Below, one piece after another: positions 25,505 to 34,702 of a DNA stretch of 56,172 nucleotides. How positions within the stretch are numbered: the first letter of the stretch is position 1; each line of letters begins with the position of its first letter. Source of the stretch: Citromicrobium sp. UBA3494. GTDB lineage: Bacteria > Pseudomonadota > Alphaproteobacteria > Sphingomonadales > Sphingomonadaceae. Under the pieces are notes generated by a model that saw only the letters and a list, made by a program, of their open reading frames with translations, was not told where the DNA came from and did not search any database. The stretch lies in the NCBI GenBank assembly GCA_002377695.1, contig DFQH01000007.1, positions 497 to 56,668 of the forward strand. The letters are read 5' to 3'. Position numbers and translations under genes: made by a program.

Positions 25505-26542
25505 CTAGTAGGCGCTTTGCCCCGCGGGTTCTGTTGCCGACCGCCCCGCACCCGGGGCAGTGGCCTGCTCGATCAGCGCGCGCGCTTCCGCAATCGCCGC
25601 ATCCTCGGCGATCTTTCCTTCCTGAAGCTCGGTCCCGATGGTCAGCAGGCGGCCACTGATGACGGTGCCGGTCTCCGCTTCTTCCTCGATCGTGATCCCG
25701 CCATTGGCCTCGGCAACTTCGGCCCACTTGGCGCGCACGGCATCCCAATAGCCTTCGGTGGCCGTCCAGTAGGCGTCGGCCGCGCCGGTATTGTAGCCGT
25801 CGAACGTGTCATACGTATTGAGCACGTATTCCTGCACCACCGGCTTCAGCCCGTCTTCGGCTCCGGCGTCGGGCATCATCTTGGTATTGTCCTGCCAGTG
25901 AATCCAGCCGGTGGGCGTCAGCTGGTGGCGGTTGATGCCTTCGTAGCGGTCATAGATCGGGTTGCGCACGGCATCGCGGCGGGCCAGCGGGCGCGTGGTC
26001 CAGTTGGATCGCCAGCGCCGGATGCCCTGGCTGTCCTGCCATTCGCCCCAGCCGGCATAGCGCGGGCTGTCATCGACCTGATAGACGGTCTGCGACCAGC
26101 GGCCATTGCGCAGACGCTCGGGCATTTCCTTCCATTCCCACGTGTTGGGGCCGGTATAGGCAAGGATCTTCTCGGGCTCGTATTCCCAATCCTGCCGCCA
26201 GTGCTTGATGACGAATTCCTCACCCTCTTCGCCGACCACCAGCAGGTGCTGGAGGACGATCTTGGTGCCGGTATCCTCGATCACGCGAACCGATTCATAT
26301 CCCCCGGAAAGCTTGCGATCGAGCGGTTTGTAGCCTTCCATCCAGGGGGTGGATTCCTGCATGTCGAAGCGTACCTTGTAGTCGCCCGCCATTGCCAGGA
26401 TCGTTTCGCGGTCCTTCTGGAAATGCGCCTGTTCAACTGCTTCGCCGCGATCGGCAATCGGCCCGTCCGCCAGCGCAGGGCTGGAAACGCAGGCAAGCGC
26501 GAAGCAGGCGGCAATCGCCAGGCGTGAAGGTGTCTTGAGCAT
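25505..26542 (-). CDS. DUF6607 family secreted protein
   Basis: About 345 residues with an N-terminal signal peptide (LAIAACFALACVSSPALA). The body carries the DUF6607 signature: IVLQHLLVV, EEFVIKHWRQDWEYEP and TVYQVDDSPRYAGWG. No catalytic motif is known to me. The ATG at 26542 has a GGAGGAG ribosome site just upstream. It lies 71 bases downstream of a hemin-type TonB receptor on the same strand, so the two are probably one operon; a periplasmic accessory role in heme or iron uptake is inferred. Confidence 0.85.
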   Translation of the reverse strand: MLKTPSRLAIAACFALACVSSPALADGPIADRGEAVEQAHFQKDRETILAMAGDYKVRFDMQESTPWMEGYKPLDRKLSGGYESVRVIEDTGTKIVLQHLLVVGEEGEEFVIKHWRQDWEYEPEKILAYTGPNTWEWKEMPERLRNGRWSQTVYQVDDSPRYAGWGEWQDSQGIRRWRSNWTTRPLARRDAVRNPIYDRYEGINRHQLTPTGWIHWQDNTKMMPDAGAEDGLKPVVQEYVLNTYDTFDGYNTGAADAYWTATEGYWDAVRAKWAEVAEANGGITIEEEAETGTVISGRLLTIGTELQEGKIAEDAAIAEARALIEQATAPGAGRSATEPAGQSAY

Positions 26543-26613
26543 TGGTTTGTCTCCTCCGAAAAGTCTGGGCTGGCAGCGGCGCTGATGCAACTGCCTGTCA
26601 TTATAAGGTTGTA

Positions 26614-28842
26614 TCAGAACTGGAAGCTGAGCGAGATGCTCGCGTTGCGGCCGGGCCGCGTATAGGCATCGGCGACAGTCGACGTGGCCGACAGGCCGCG
26701 CACCTCCTGCCAGTAGGAATAGGTCTCGTCCGTCAGGTTGAAGATGCCTGCACGCGCCTTCAGATTGTCGCTCAGCGCGACGAATGCAGTCAGGTCGAGA
26801 ATGGTGAACGCGTCGGGGCGGAAGTTTCCGGTTGCCGTGCGGTCTTCATCCTTGCGCGCATGATGCGTGGCGATCAGCTCCCCGCCGAAGCGGCCGCCCG
26901 GATCGCGGTAGCCGAGCCCGGCCACCAGGTTGAGCGGATCGATCGTTTCGAGCGGAATGGTGCCACCGCCGGGCAGGATCTCGTCGCCCTTGGCATAGGC
27001 AATCGCAAAGCGGCCCGTGAAGCCGTCGCCGAAGCGCACTTGCGCGCGCCCTTCGATCCCCTCGATCTCCACCGCGCCGATATTGACGTACTGGAATATG
27101 GTCGGATCGGCCGGCGTGCCGGAGCCTCCAACATCGGCCTGGTCGATGAAGTCCTTGTAATCGGCGTGGAAGGCCACAGCCGAGAGTGAGAGGGTCTCAC
27201 CCGTATAGCGGATACCGCCTTCCCAGCTTTCGCTGCGTTCCGGCCCAAGGTCGGGATTGGGCCGCGAGGTGTAGCCGAAAGCCGGGTTGCTGAAGAAGTT
27301 GTTGATCTGGAACGGTGTCGGCGCGCGGAAGCCTTGCGCGTAATTAGCAAAGATCCGCACATCCTTGCCCGCCTTCACCACCGCGCCGAACTTCGGCGAC
27401 AGGCGTGAATCGTCCTGCTCGCCCAGGTTGGGATCGGGGTAGAGCGGATCGGCCTGCGGCGTCAGGCTGTAGAAATCGAACCGCAGGGCCGGGAAGAGCG
27501 TCAGCGTGCCGTCGAACAGCGCGATCTCGTCGCCCAGGAAGATGCCGCCCAGCATGAAGTCGGTCTCGGGAAAAGCACTGGTCGGGTAGGTTTCGCCCGA
27601 GGGCGGGACGGTGCCGTCCCGGATGCCCTTTTGGTTGGTCCAGCTGACGTCGCCGCCCAGCGCCACCCGGTGTTCCAGCGGGCCGGTTGCGAACTCGCTG
27701 CGCGCTTCCGCACTCAGGCCATACACGGTGTTTTCGAAGGTGTTGAGCCGGGAACGGTCGGGGGAAGGCGTGCGGTCTTCCTCGGTATACTGGATATCCT
27801 CACCGCTCTGCCAGTAGGCTGCGAGATGCGCGTAATCGATCGCGCCTTCGCCCAGCCACGTCCAGTCGGCCGACACGCGCGTGCGTTCGGTTTCGTCCTC
27901 GGCTTCCAGCCGATCGGTGGTCCAGGCGGGCGGGGCGGGAGGGCCGCCGAAGAGGTATTGTGGCCCCTGGCCGGTGAGTACGTTGGTATAGAGCTGGCTG
28001 TCGAGATATTCGCCGGTCAGGCGAATGCGGTGGTTGCCGCCCTGCCAGACCAGCTTGCCGAGCAATGCGTTGGATTCGCCGTCCTGCGGATTGGGGAGCG
28101 TACGGTCGCTCCCGAGCCCGCCGACATCGCCCTTGTTGTCCAGCTCCTTGAAGTCGCGGCGGGTGTAGGCAAGCATCGCGGAGACATCGCCCAGCAGGCC
28201 AGCCACTGCGACCGTTTCCGAGAATTCCTCGTCGGCGCTGGAGTATGAGGCGCGCGCAAAGCCACCCAGCGCTTCTCCCGGCGTCACCAGATCGACGGGG
28301 TCGCTGGTGTTGAAGCTGATGGCACCGGCCAGCCCGTCACTGCCGTAGAGCGCGGAAGCGGGGCCGCGCAGGATTTCGACCGATTTGACGAGGCTGACGT
28401 CGGTATAGCCGCCGCGCCCAGCGTCCTGCGCGCCGAAGGTGAAGCCCTGCGGGCTGCGAATCCCGTCGACCTGGATCAGCACCCGGTTGCCGCCGATCCC
28501 GCGGATCACGAAATCCTCGTTCCGGGCGCGGCCCGTGACGCCCAGCGCGGCGCCGAAGCGGGATGGCGCGCGGCGCACTGATACGCCTGGCTCGTAGCGG
28601 ACGAGATCCTTGATATCGGTCGCCAGTTCGTCGGCAATGTCCTCTGCGTCGATCACGGTGATCGTGGCGGGTGCGTCTTCTGCCGCGATGGGCGTGCGGG
28701 TGGCGGTGACGACGATCTGCCCGTCTTCGTCCAGCAGCGTCGAAGCCTCTTCTCCGGTCTTTTCCGAAGTCTCGGCATGCGCGAGGCCCGGCATCAATGC
28801 GACGCCCGCCAGCAATGCGAAACGTAAAGTAGTGCCCCTCAA
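26614..28842 (-). CDS. TonB-dependent hemin/hemoglobin-type receptor
   Basis: About 742 residues: signal peptide (FALLAGVALMPGLAHA), TonB box region QIVVTATRTP, and a plug domain with GIGGNRVLIQVDGIRSPQGF, a stretch typical of the hemin and hemoglobin/transferrin receptor families. The C-terminus is FSLSFQF-like, ending in Phe (NASISLSFQF), a good barrel-assembly signal. No ATG fits. The TTG at 28842 with AAAGGG six bases upstream is preferred over a TTG at 28860. A 12-bp inverted repeat resembling Fur sites lies just upstream. It is followed by the DUF6607 gene. Confidence 0.9.
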   Translation of the reverse strand: MRGTTLRFALLAGVALMPGLAHAETSEKTGEEASTLLDEDGQIVVTATRTPIAAEDAPATITVIDAEDIADELATDIKDLVRYEPGVSVRRAPSRFGAALGVTGRARNEDFVIRGIGGNRVLIQVDGIRSPQGFTFGAQDAGRGGYTDVSLVKSVEILRGPASALYGSDGLAGAISFNTSDPVDLVTPGEALGGFARASYSSADEEFSETVAVAGLLGDVSAMLAYTRRDFKELDNKGDVGGLGSDRTLPNPQDGESNALLGKLVWQGGNHRIRLTGEYLDSQLYTNVLTGQGPQYLFGGPPAPPAWTTDRLEAEDETERTRVSADWTWLGEGAIDYAHLAAYWQSGEDIQYTEEDRTPSPDRSRLNTFENTVYGLSAEARSEFATGPLEHRVALGGDVSWTNQKGIRDGTVPPSGETYPTSAFPETDFMLGGIFLGDEIALFDGTLTLFPALRFDFYSLTPQADPLYPDPNLGEQDDSRLSPKFGAVVKAGKDVRIFANYAQGFRAPTPFQINNFFSNPAFGYTSRPNPDLGPERSESWEGGIRYTGETLSLSAVAFHADYKDFIDQADVGGSGTPADPTIFQYVNIGAVEIEGIEGRAQVRFGDGFTGRFAIAYAKGDEILPGGGTIPLETIDPLNLVAGLGYRDPGGRFGGELIATHHARKDEDRTATGNFRPDAFTILDLTAFVALSDNLKARAGIFNLTDETYSYWQEVRGLSATSTVADAYTRPGRNASISLSFQF

Positions 28843-28855
28843 GTCGATCCCTTTC

Positions 28856-28900
28856 TGCAAATGATTCGCGTTCGCGTGCCTCTATTGAGAATCATTTGCA
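28856..28900 (-). promoter_or_regulatory. Perfect 12-bp inverted repeat upstream of the hemin receptor, candidate Fur operator pair
   Basis: TGCAAATGATTC (28856-28867) and GAATCATTTGCA (28889-28900) are exact reverse complements, 21 bases apart, immediately upstream of the receptor's TTG start. The half-site GAGAATCATTTGC resembles Fur-type operators. The spacing would place bound regulator over the promoter and ribosome site. Arrangement is seen directly; the regulator is inferred. Confidence 0.6.
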
Positions 28901-28982
28901 GCTTCAACCCCGATCTCGTCTTGGCGTCGGGAAATGTCGGGGCTAGGGACACGCCAACGGCAAATCAGGAGCGGAAAATCCC

Positions 28983-29327
28983 ATGAAAGCGACCATCTGG
29001 CACAATCCGAAATGCGGCACGTCGCGCAAGACGCTGGCGATTCTGGAGAACCTCAAGGCCGTCGATCTGACCGTGGTCGAATATCTGAAGGACCCGCCCA
29101 CGCGCGAGAAGCTGGCCCAGCTCTATGAAGCAGCCGGGATCACGCCCGCGGACGGTCTGCGCACACGCGGCACGGACGCAGAAGAGCGCGGTTTGCCCGA
29201 TGCCGACGCGGATACGATCCTCGATGCGATGGTCGCGGATCCGATCCTGATCGAACGCCCGCTGGTGGAGACGGAGAAAGGCGCGCGCCTGTGTCGTCCG
29301 CAGGATCGCGTGCTGGAAATCCTGTGA
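28983..29327 (+). CDS. arsC: Arsenate reductase (glutaredoxin type)
   Basis: A 114-residue ArsC-family protein with the active-site Cys in HNPKCGTSRKTL (C11) and the C-terminal arginine region PILIERPLVETEKGARLCRP, where ArsC places its oxyanion-binding Arg residues. It reduces arsenate to arsenite with glutathione/glutaredoxin. No arsB or arsR lies beside it, and the ArsM locus is about 10 kb upstream. ArsC-like YfgD/Spx relatives share this fold, so arsenate specificity is likely rather than certain. Confidence 0.85.
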   Translation: MKATIWHNPKCGTSRKTLAILENLKAVDLTVVEYLKDPPTREKLAQLYEAAGITPADGLRTRGTDAEERGLPDADADTILDAMVADPILIERPLVETEKGARLCRPQDRVLEIL

Positions 29328-29342
29328 GGATGGCGGGCGGCG

Positions 29343-30764
29343 CTAGTCGTCCGCGCTGGCCATCAGCGCTGCGTCGCTGTGCAGCCGGGTCCAGCCGATC
29401 GCCATCACCGCAATGCAAAAGCCGATGATCGTGGCAAAGCCGATCCAGTCGCTATGCCCGTAAAGCCACACGCCCAGCGCGGGCGCGTAGATATAGCTCG
29501 CGCCATTGATACTGGCGACCTTGCCGGAAACCTGCCCCTGCTCCGGGCGGCTGACCGAAAGCGAAGCCCCGGCGGTGAAGCCGGGACGAAACAGCCCGAA
29601 GCCCAGCGCCGCGATCGCAAAGCCAAGGGCGATGCCGTGCAATTGCGTGGCCGTGCCGAAGACCACCGCGCCCACCACGCCGAGCGCCATGCCCGAAAGG
29701 GTGGACACGCGCGGCCCGAGATGCATCACCGGGATGAGGCCCCATTGCGCCAGCAGGGTCGCCACCGCGCCCATCATCAGCACGATGCTGACCGGCCCCG
29801 CACCCGCGGTCGGATCGTCGCGCAAGCCCAGCCGGTCGAGCACGAGGAAGCCGGCGATACCCAGCATCATGGCCTGGGCATGCCCGCCCAGCAGCCCGGA
29901 TAGCAGCCACGGGCGGATGCGCTTGTCGGTCCAGGCAAGCTCGGGCGCACTCGCTGCCTCGGCGGTCAATTGCTGGCCCCTGCGAGGCTGCGCAAGCGGA
30001 TCGTCCGCCCCGACATCCTCTGCGCTGTCGGTCGCGTGCCGGCCCGCGCCGCTGCCCCCATAGGGCGCGTCGAAGGCATAGGCGTGGGTGGCAAAACGCG
30101 GTTCGTCATTGGGCAGGCGCAGCCGCAGGGCGATAATCGCAATTATGCCGATTGCGGCGAAGGCGAAGAACGGCCCGGTCAGCCCCAGCAGCGGGAAGAT
30201 CAGCAGCGGGGCGAGGGCGGGGCCGATTACGGTGCCCAGGCCGAAGCTGGAGGAGATCAGCGAGAGCGCCTGCGTGCGCTGCGCGCGCGGGGTGCGGCTG
30301 GCGACATAGGCCTGCACCGCCGGAGGCGCGGCCGAACCGAGCAGGCCGTAGAGCGAGCGGCACACGGCGAACAGCACGAGCGTCAGCAACGGCCCGATCC
30401 AGCCCGTCAGCCCGATGTACAGCACCGCCCCGCACAAGCCCATCGAGGCGACGAAACCCACCAGCCCGATGGCCATCATCGCCTTGCGTCCTCGCCGGTC
30501 GGAACGGCGCGCCCAGAATGGTGCGAAGCCGACCCATAACAGGGCCGACCAGCTATAGGCCAGGCTGATCCAGACATCCGCCACGCCCAGCGCCGTGCCG
30601 ATGGAGGGCATGACCGACTGCATCGCCGTATTGCCCGCCGCCGAGACGAGCACGACAGTAAACAGCAGCGCCATGCGGCCGCGCGGTATGCCGGACTGGT
30701 CCAGGGCGGCGGCCGAGTCGCTCGGGGGTTCCGGGGAAGCGCGTGTTTCGGGATCGGGAGGCAT
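29343..30764 (-). CDS. MFS transporter
   Basis: A 473-residue major facilitator with 12 hydrophobic segments in two halves. Between helices 2 and 3 it has the signature FWARRSDRRGRKAMM (G-x3-D-R-x-G-R-[RK] type loop). The central loop is unusually long (about 60 residues rich in Asp, Ala and Gly, near residues 225-285). This pattern is typical of drug or metabolite exporters; no substrate is evident. It is convergent with arsC (16 bases apart), so an organoarsenical exporter role is possible but unsupported. Confidence 0.88.
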   Translation of the reverse strand: MPPDPETRASPEPPSDSAAALDQSGIPRGRMALLFTVVLVSAAGNTAMQSVMPSIGTALGVADVWISLAYSWSALLWVGFAPFWARRSDRRGRKAMMAIGLVGFVASMGLCGAVLYIGLTGWIGPLLTLVLFAVCRSLYGLLGSAAPPAVQAYVASRTPRAQRTQALSLISSSFGLGTVIGPALAPLLIFPLLGLTGPFFAFAAIGIIAIIALRLRLPNDEPRFATHAYAFDAPYGGSGAGRHATDSAEDVGADDPLAQPRRGQQLTAEAASAPELAWTDKRIRPWLLSGLLGGHAQAMMLGIAGFLVLDRLGLRDDPTAGAGPVSIVLMMGAVATLLAQWGLIPVMHLGPRVSTLSGMALGVVGAVVFGTATQLHGIALGFAIAALGFGLFRPGFTAGASLSVSRPEQGQVSGKVASINGASYIYAPALGVWLYGHSDWIGFATIIGFCIAVMAIGWTRLHSDAALMASADD

Positions 30765-30826
30765 GGGCGTGCAACGCTAGGCCGCGCGCTGCCCGGTGGC
30801 AATCGGTCCCGAGCGGCAGGAGCGCG

Positions 30827-31654
30827 TTATTCGAAGGTCTCTGTCACGGCTTCGGTATCGGGTCCGGCAAGCTGGCGGTGAACCGCAGCCAGCACGCCGA
30901 GCATGATCACGACATAGACCGCATTGAGGATGGCGTTGAACAGGCCGGCGCCGATCGCCGCAACCTCCGGTCCGGCGAGCCCGAAGACCAGCGCCACGAT
31001 CAGGCCGAGTACCAGGCTGACGACGAGCAAGGCGATCACCAGCAGCAAGAAGAAGGCGAAGAGCCGCAGCGAGTTGCCCTTGGTCAGCCGCCAGGATCGC
31101 ACAATCGCCGTGAAAGGATTGTACACCTTGTCGATTCCGATCACCGGGGCGACCAGCGACAGCTTCACCGCGATATAGATCAGGGCGACGACCAGCACGA
31201 TACCCAGGATCACTGCCAGCGCGGTGACATCGCTTGCGATGGCGATGCCCATGACCATCCCGCCTGCGATGCCCATTCCGATGTAAACGAGCAGCATGAC
31301 CACGATGTAGGTCAGAAAGCCGATCGCCCCGATCTTGATCGCTTCGCCCACGGTCGGCCGGTCGTGGGCTCGCAGCAGTGCCAGCAGGGCGATCGTCCCG
31401 ACCACCTGCGCCACGATCATCAGCACCATGGCCCACCACACATCCGCGTAGAGCGCCATTATCTGGTCCATGACCACCGAGGGATCGTCGGAGTTCGGCT
31501 CGAAAGCCATCGACTGCGCCATGTCCGGCATCAGCAGGACCAGAGCGAAATACGGCAGGAAGAAGAAGACGCCCGCGACGATGGCAACAACGCCGCTGTT
31601 GGTCTGGATCAGATTGAGCGCATCGGTCCACGCGCGGTTGATGTCTAGCTTCAT
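30827..31654 (-). CDS. Multi-pass inner-membrane protein (glycerophosphodiester phosphodiesterase membrane-domain-like)
   Basis: A 275-residue protein with about six long hydrophobic segments and a short hydrophilic C-terminus. The layout, including [30 protein letters not shown], resembles the membrane domain found with glycerophosphoryl diester phosphodiesterases. No enzymatic domain is attached. The ATG at 31654 begins MKLDINRAW; the upstream open frame is an antisense shadow of lipB. Confidence 0.72.
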   Translation of the reverse strand: MKLDINRAWTDALNLIQTNSGVVAIVAGVFFFLPYFALVLLMPDMAQSMAFEPNSDDPSVVMDQIMALYADVWWAMVLMIVAQVVGTIALLALLRAHDRPTVGEAIKIGAIGFLTYIVVMLLVYIGMGIAGGMVMGIAIASDVTALAVILGIVLVVALIYIAVKLSLVAPVIGIDKVYNPFTAIVRSWRLTKGNSLRLFAFFLLLVIALLVVSLVLGLIVALVFGLAGPEVAAIGAGLFNAILNAVYVVIMLGVLAAVHRQLAGPDTEAVTETFE

Positions 31655-31714
31655 GAATTCCCCCGGGTCTGTGCCCTCTTGATAAGCGGGGGACCATGCG
31701 CCACGCAAACGAAA

Positions 31715-32374
31715 ATGCCGACGCTTGAACATATCGAATGGCGCGTCTCGCCCGAGCCGGTGCCCTACCGCGAGGCACTGGCTGCGATGGACGCACGCAA
31801 CTCCGCCGTCGAGGGGGGCGGGGCGCAGGAACTGATCTGGTCGCTCGAACACCCACCGGTCTACACCGCCGGAACCAGCGCGGCAGCCAGCGAGCTGCTC
31901 GATCCGCGGTTCGAGGTGGTCGAGGCCGGGCGCGGAGGGCGCTATACCTATCATGGGCCGGGCCAGCGCGTGACCTATACCGTCCTCGATCTGCGCAGGC
32001 GCGGCAAGGATGTGCGTCGCTTCGTTCATGGGATAGAGGGATGGGCGGTGGACGCCCTCGCACGGTTCGGAGTGGAAAGCTGGACCGTTCCCGAAAGGGT
32101 CGGCATCTGGACGCAGGGGCCCGACGGGCGCGAGGCGAAGATCGGCGCGATCGGAGTGCGAGTGCGCAAGTGGGTGACGATGCATGGCTTCGCGGTGAAC
32201 CTGTCGCCCGATCTCTCCCATTTCACCGGGATCGTGCCCTGCGGGATCGAGGAATTCGGTGTCACCAGCCTCGCCGATCTCGGCATCGATCTTGCGCCCG
32301 AGGCATGGGATGAGGCATTGCGAGCCACCGCGCCCGCCTTTCTCGAGGCGCTTGAAAGACAGGACGCCCGATGA
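31715..32374 (+). CDS. lipB: Octanoyl-[acyl-carrier-protein]:protein octanoyltransferase
   Basis: A 219-residue LipB. It transfers octanoate from ACP to lipoyl domains. Motifs present are [15 protein letters not shown] (RGG.tTYHGPGQ type), [22 protein letters not shown] with the catalytic Lys, and IVPCGI with the catalytic Cys. The ATG at 31715 (MPTLEHIEW) was chosen by homology. A small lipoprotein gene starts within its stop codon. Confidence 0.94.
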   Translation: MPTLEHIEWRVSPEPVPYREALAAMDARNSAVEGGGAQELIWSLEHPPVYTAGTSAAASELLDPRFEVVEAGRGGRYTYHGPGQRVTYTVLDLRRRGKDVRRFVHGIEGWAVDALARFGVESWTVPERVGIWTQGPDGREAKIGAIGVRVRKWVTMHGFAVNLSPDLSHFTGIVPCGIEEFGVTSLADLGIDLAPEAWDEALRATAPAFLEALERQDAR

Positions 32375-32604
32375 AGCGTAAAGCCGCCGCCATACCCGCT
32401 CTCGCCCTCGTGCTTCTTGCGTGCGGTGGAGGTGAGGAGAAGGCCGATCCGGCGAGCGACGAGACCGTCGGTCCGCAGGGCGAAGTCCAGGGGGGCACGA
32501 TTTCGGACGCGATGCTGCCTATCGCAACCGTGCGATCGCAAGCGCCCCGGCGTGGCGGCGATAGTGGCGAAAGCGCTGGCGAAGAGCGGGACGACGCCGA
32601 GTAG
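32371..32604 (+). CDS. Small lipoprotein, uncharacterised
   Basis: A 77-residue protein: signal sequence [20 protein letters not shown] with a lipobox L-L-A-C (Cys18), followed by a low-complexity acidic tail rich in Gly, Glu and Asp. Its ATG overlaps the lipB stop (ATGA). Likely tethered to a membrane by lipidation. No family recognised. Confidence 0.7.
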   Translation: MKRKAAAIPALALVLLACGGGEEKADPASDETVGPQGEVQGGTISDAMLPIATVRSQAPRRGGDSGESAGEERDDAE

Positions 32605-32622
32605 CGCCGCCCCACCAATGGA

Positions 32623-33732
32623 TCAGGCCGCGGAAGCCTGCTCTTCTTCCAGCGTCGGATAGTCGATGTAACCCTCCGCGCCCGGCAGGTACCAGCTCTT
32701 CGGTACGTCGACATTTTCCGCCAGCGCGGCACCCTTGGCGATCCGCACGGGCAGGTCCGGGTTGGAGATGAAGGGTCGCCCGAAGCTGATCGCGTCGGCA
32801 CGGCCGCTCTCGACATCCTTTGCCGCCTCTTCCGGCGTGTAATCGCTGTTGAGCACAAGCGGCCCCTTGTAGATGCTGCGGATCAGCGCATCCTGCTTGG
32901 GCACATCGGTACTGCCGAAGGTGCCATCCGGGCCGGGCTGCCGCAGTTCGAGGAAGGCAACGCCGCGATCCTGCGCGACCTGCGCCGCTGCGCCGAAGGT
33001 TTCGGCGGGGTCGGGATCGTCCGCGCCCTGGGAATCGCCGTTGGGCGAAAGGCGCAGCCCCACGCGGTCCGCGCCCCACACATCGATCAGCGCGTCGAGA
33101 ACTTCGCCCAGCAGGCGGGAGCGGTTTTGCGCCGAGCCGCCATATTCGTCTTCGCGCAGGTTGGTGCTGCGGCGCAGGAACTGGTCGATCAGGTAGCCAT
33201 TCGCGCCGTGCAGCTGCACCCCGTCGAACCCGGCTTCCTTCGCGTTGGCCGCCGCCTTGCGGTAATCCTCGATCAGGCGCTTGATATCATCGACGGTCAG
33301 CGCGCGTGCCTGCGCGTAATCCTTCCGGCCGGAGGGCGTGTGCGCATGGCCGGGCGCGGTCGTCGCGCTGGCCGAAACAGGGGGCTGGCCACCCAGGAAG
33401 TCGGGGTGGACGATCCGCCCCATGTGCCACATCTGCAGGACGATCCGTCCGCCTTCCTCGTGCACGCCATCGGTGATCGGCTTCCAGCCTTCCACCTGTT
33501 CATCGCTCCAGATACCCGGCGCATTGGGCCAGCCGAGCCCTTCCACGCTGATCCCGGTCGCTTCACTGATGATCAGGCCCGCGCCGGCGCGCTGGCGGTA
33601 ATAGGTTTCCATCATCGCGTTCGGGACGAAGTTCGGCGGCGTCGCGCGACCGCGCGTCAGCGGAGCCATCAGGATGCGGTTGGGGGCGGTGATCGCTCCC
33701 AGGCGGAGCGGCTGGAACAGGGCGTCGTGCAT
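32623..33732 (-). CDS. Alkene reductase (old yellow enzyme family, NADH:flavin oxidoreductase)
   Basis: A 369-residue FMN-dependent TIM-barrel enzyme. It begins LFQPLRLGAITAPNRILMAPLTRGRA, and has VQLHGANGYLIDQFL with the substrate-binding HxxN and RLSPNGDSQGA, as in the NemA/OYE subgroup. It reduces activated C=C bonds or nitro-compounds using NAD(P)H. The ATG at 33732 was chosen; the long upstream open frame is an antisense shadow of the neighbouring EamA gene. Confidence 0.92.
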   Translation of the reverse strand: MHDALFQPLRLGAITAPNRILMAPLTRGRATPPNFVPNAMMETYYRQRAGAGLIISEATGISVEGLGWPNAPGIWSDEQVEGWKPITDGVHEEGGRIVLQMWHMGRIVHPDFLGGQPPVSASATTAPGHAHTPSGRKDYAQARALTVDDIKRLIEDYRKAAANAKEAGFDGVQLHGANGYLIDQFLRRSTNLREDEYGGSAQNRSRLLGEVLDALIDVWGADRVGLRLSPNGDSQGADDPDPAETFGAAAQVAQDRGVAFLELRQPGPDGTFGSTDVPKQDALIRSIYKGPLVLNSDYTPEEAAKDVESGRADAISFGRPFISNPDLPVRIAKGAALAENVDVPKSWYLPGAEGYIDYPTLEEEQASAA

Positions 33733-33793
33733 GAAAGGTGGTTTCCTGTTTTTCTGTTGACCCTTTGGTGCGAGTGCGAGGTAGGGGCACGCC

Positions 33794-34699
33794 ATGGGCA
33801 CGACAAGCGAGAGCCGCGATAGATCGCCTTTGGCCTCGCAAAGCGGTTCTCCCGGCGCGCTCCACTGGGCGGCGCTGATCGCGGGCAACGTGGCGCTGGC
33901 GCTCGGTCCGTGGTCGGTCAGGCTGGCGGATAGCGGCCCCGTGGCCGCAGGCTTCTGGCGGCTGGTCATCGCGCTACCGCTGCTGTGGCTGATCGCGCGG
34001 CGCATGGGCGAGCCTGTGTCCGGCCTGCCGCGTCGCACCGCGCTGCTGGTGGCGCTGGGCGCGCTCGCCTTCGCTCTGGATCTGGCCCTCTGGCATGTCG
34101 GGATCGAGCGGACCCGGCTGGGCAATGCGTCGCTGTTCGGCAATTCGGGCAGCCTCGTGCTGCTGTTCTGGGGCGTTCTCGTCGCCAGGACGATGCCCGC
34201 CCGGGCAGAGTGGACCGCGATCGTGCTGGCGCTTGGCGGGGCCGCGATCCTGATGGGACGCAGCGCCGACATCAGCGCGAGTACGCTGGTGGGCGACCTG
34301 TTCTGCGTTTCCGCCGGGTTTCTCTACGCGGTCTATCTCCTGTGCCTGCAGGATGCGCGCAAGGGGCTGGGCGGCTGGGCGCTGCTGACCCGCGTGTGTC
34401 TGCTCGCCGCGCCGGTGTTGCTGGCGGTGGCATGGCTGCGGGGCGAGCCGATCTGGCCGCAGAACTGGGCTCCGCTGGTGGTGCTGGCGCTGCTCAGCCA
34501 GGTGCTCGGGCAGGGCCTGCTGGTGTTCGCGCTGCGCGCCTTTTCGCCGATGATAATCGGCCTTGCGCTGCTGATGCAGCCCGCAGTGGCCGTTGCTTAC
34601 GGGTTTCTCGCCTTCGGAGAGGTTCTGGGCCCTTTCGACATGGTGGGCATGGTGATGGTCGGCGCCGCGCTTGCCGTTGCCCGCGCGCGCACGGGATGA
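33794..34699 (+). CDS. EamA family (drug/metabolite) transporter
   Basis: A 301-residue membrane protein with ten predicted helices in two EamA repeats. The first ends in LGNASLFGNSGSLVLLFWG and the second has LSQVLGQGLLVFALRAFSPMIIGLALLMQP. These motifs are characteristic of DMT exporters. It is divergent from the alkene reductase and convergent with DUF2254. Substrate unknown. Confidence 0.88.
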   Translation: MGTTSESRDRSPLASQSGSPGALHWAALIAGNVALALGPWSVRLADSGPVAAGFWRLVIALPLLWLIARRMGEPVSGLPRRTALLVALGALAFALDLALWHVGIERTRLGNASLFGNSGSLVLLFWGVLVARTMPARAEWTAIVLALGGAAILMGRSADISASTLVGDLFCVSAGFLYAVYLLCLQDARKGLGGWALLTRVCLLAAPVLLAVAWLRGEPIWPQNWAPLVVLALLSQVLGQGLLVFALRAFSPMIIGLALLMQPAVAVAYGFLAFGEVLGPFDMVGMVMVGAALAVARARTG

Positions 34700-34702
34700 T
34701 CC

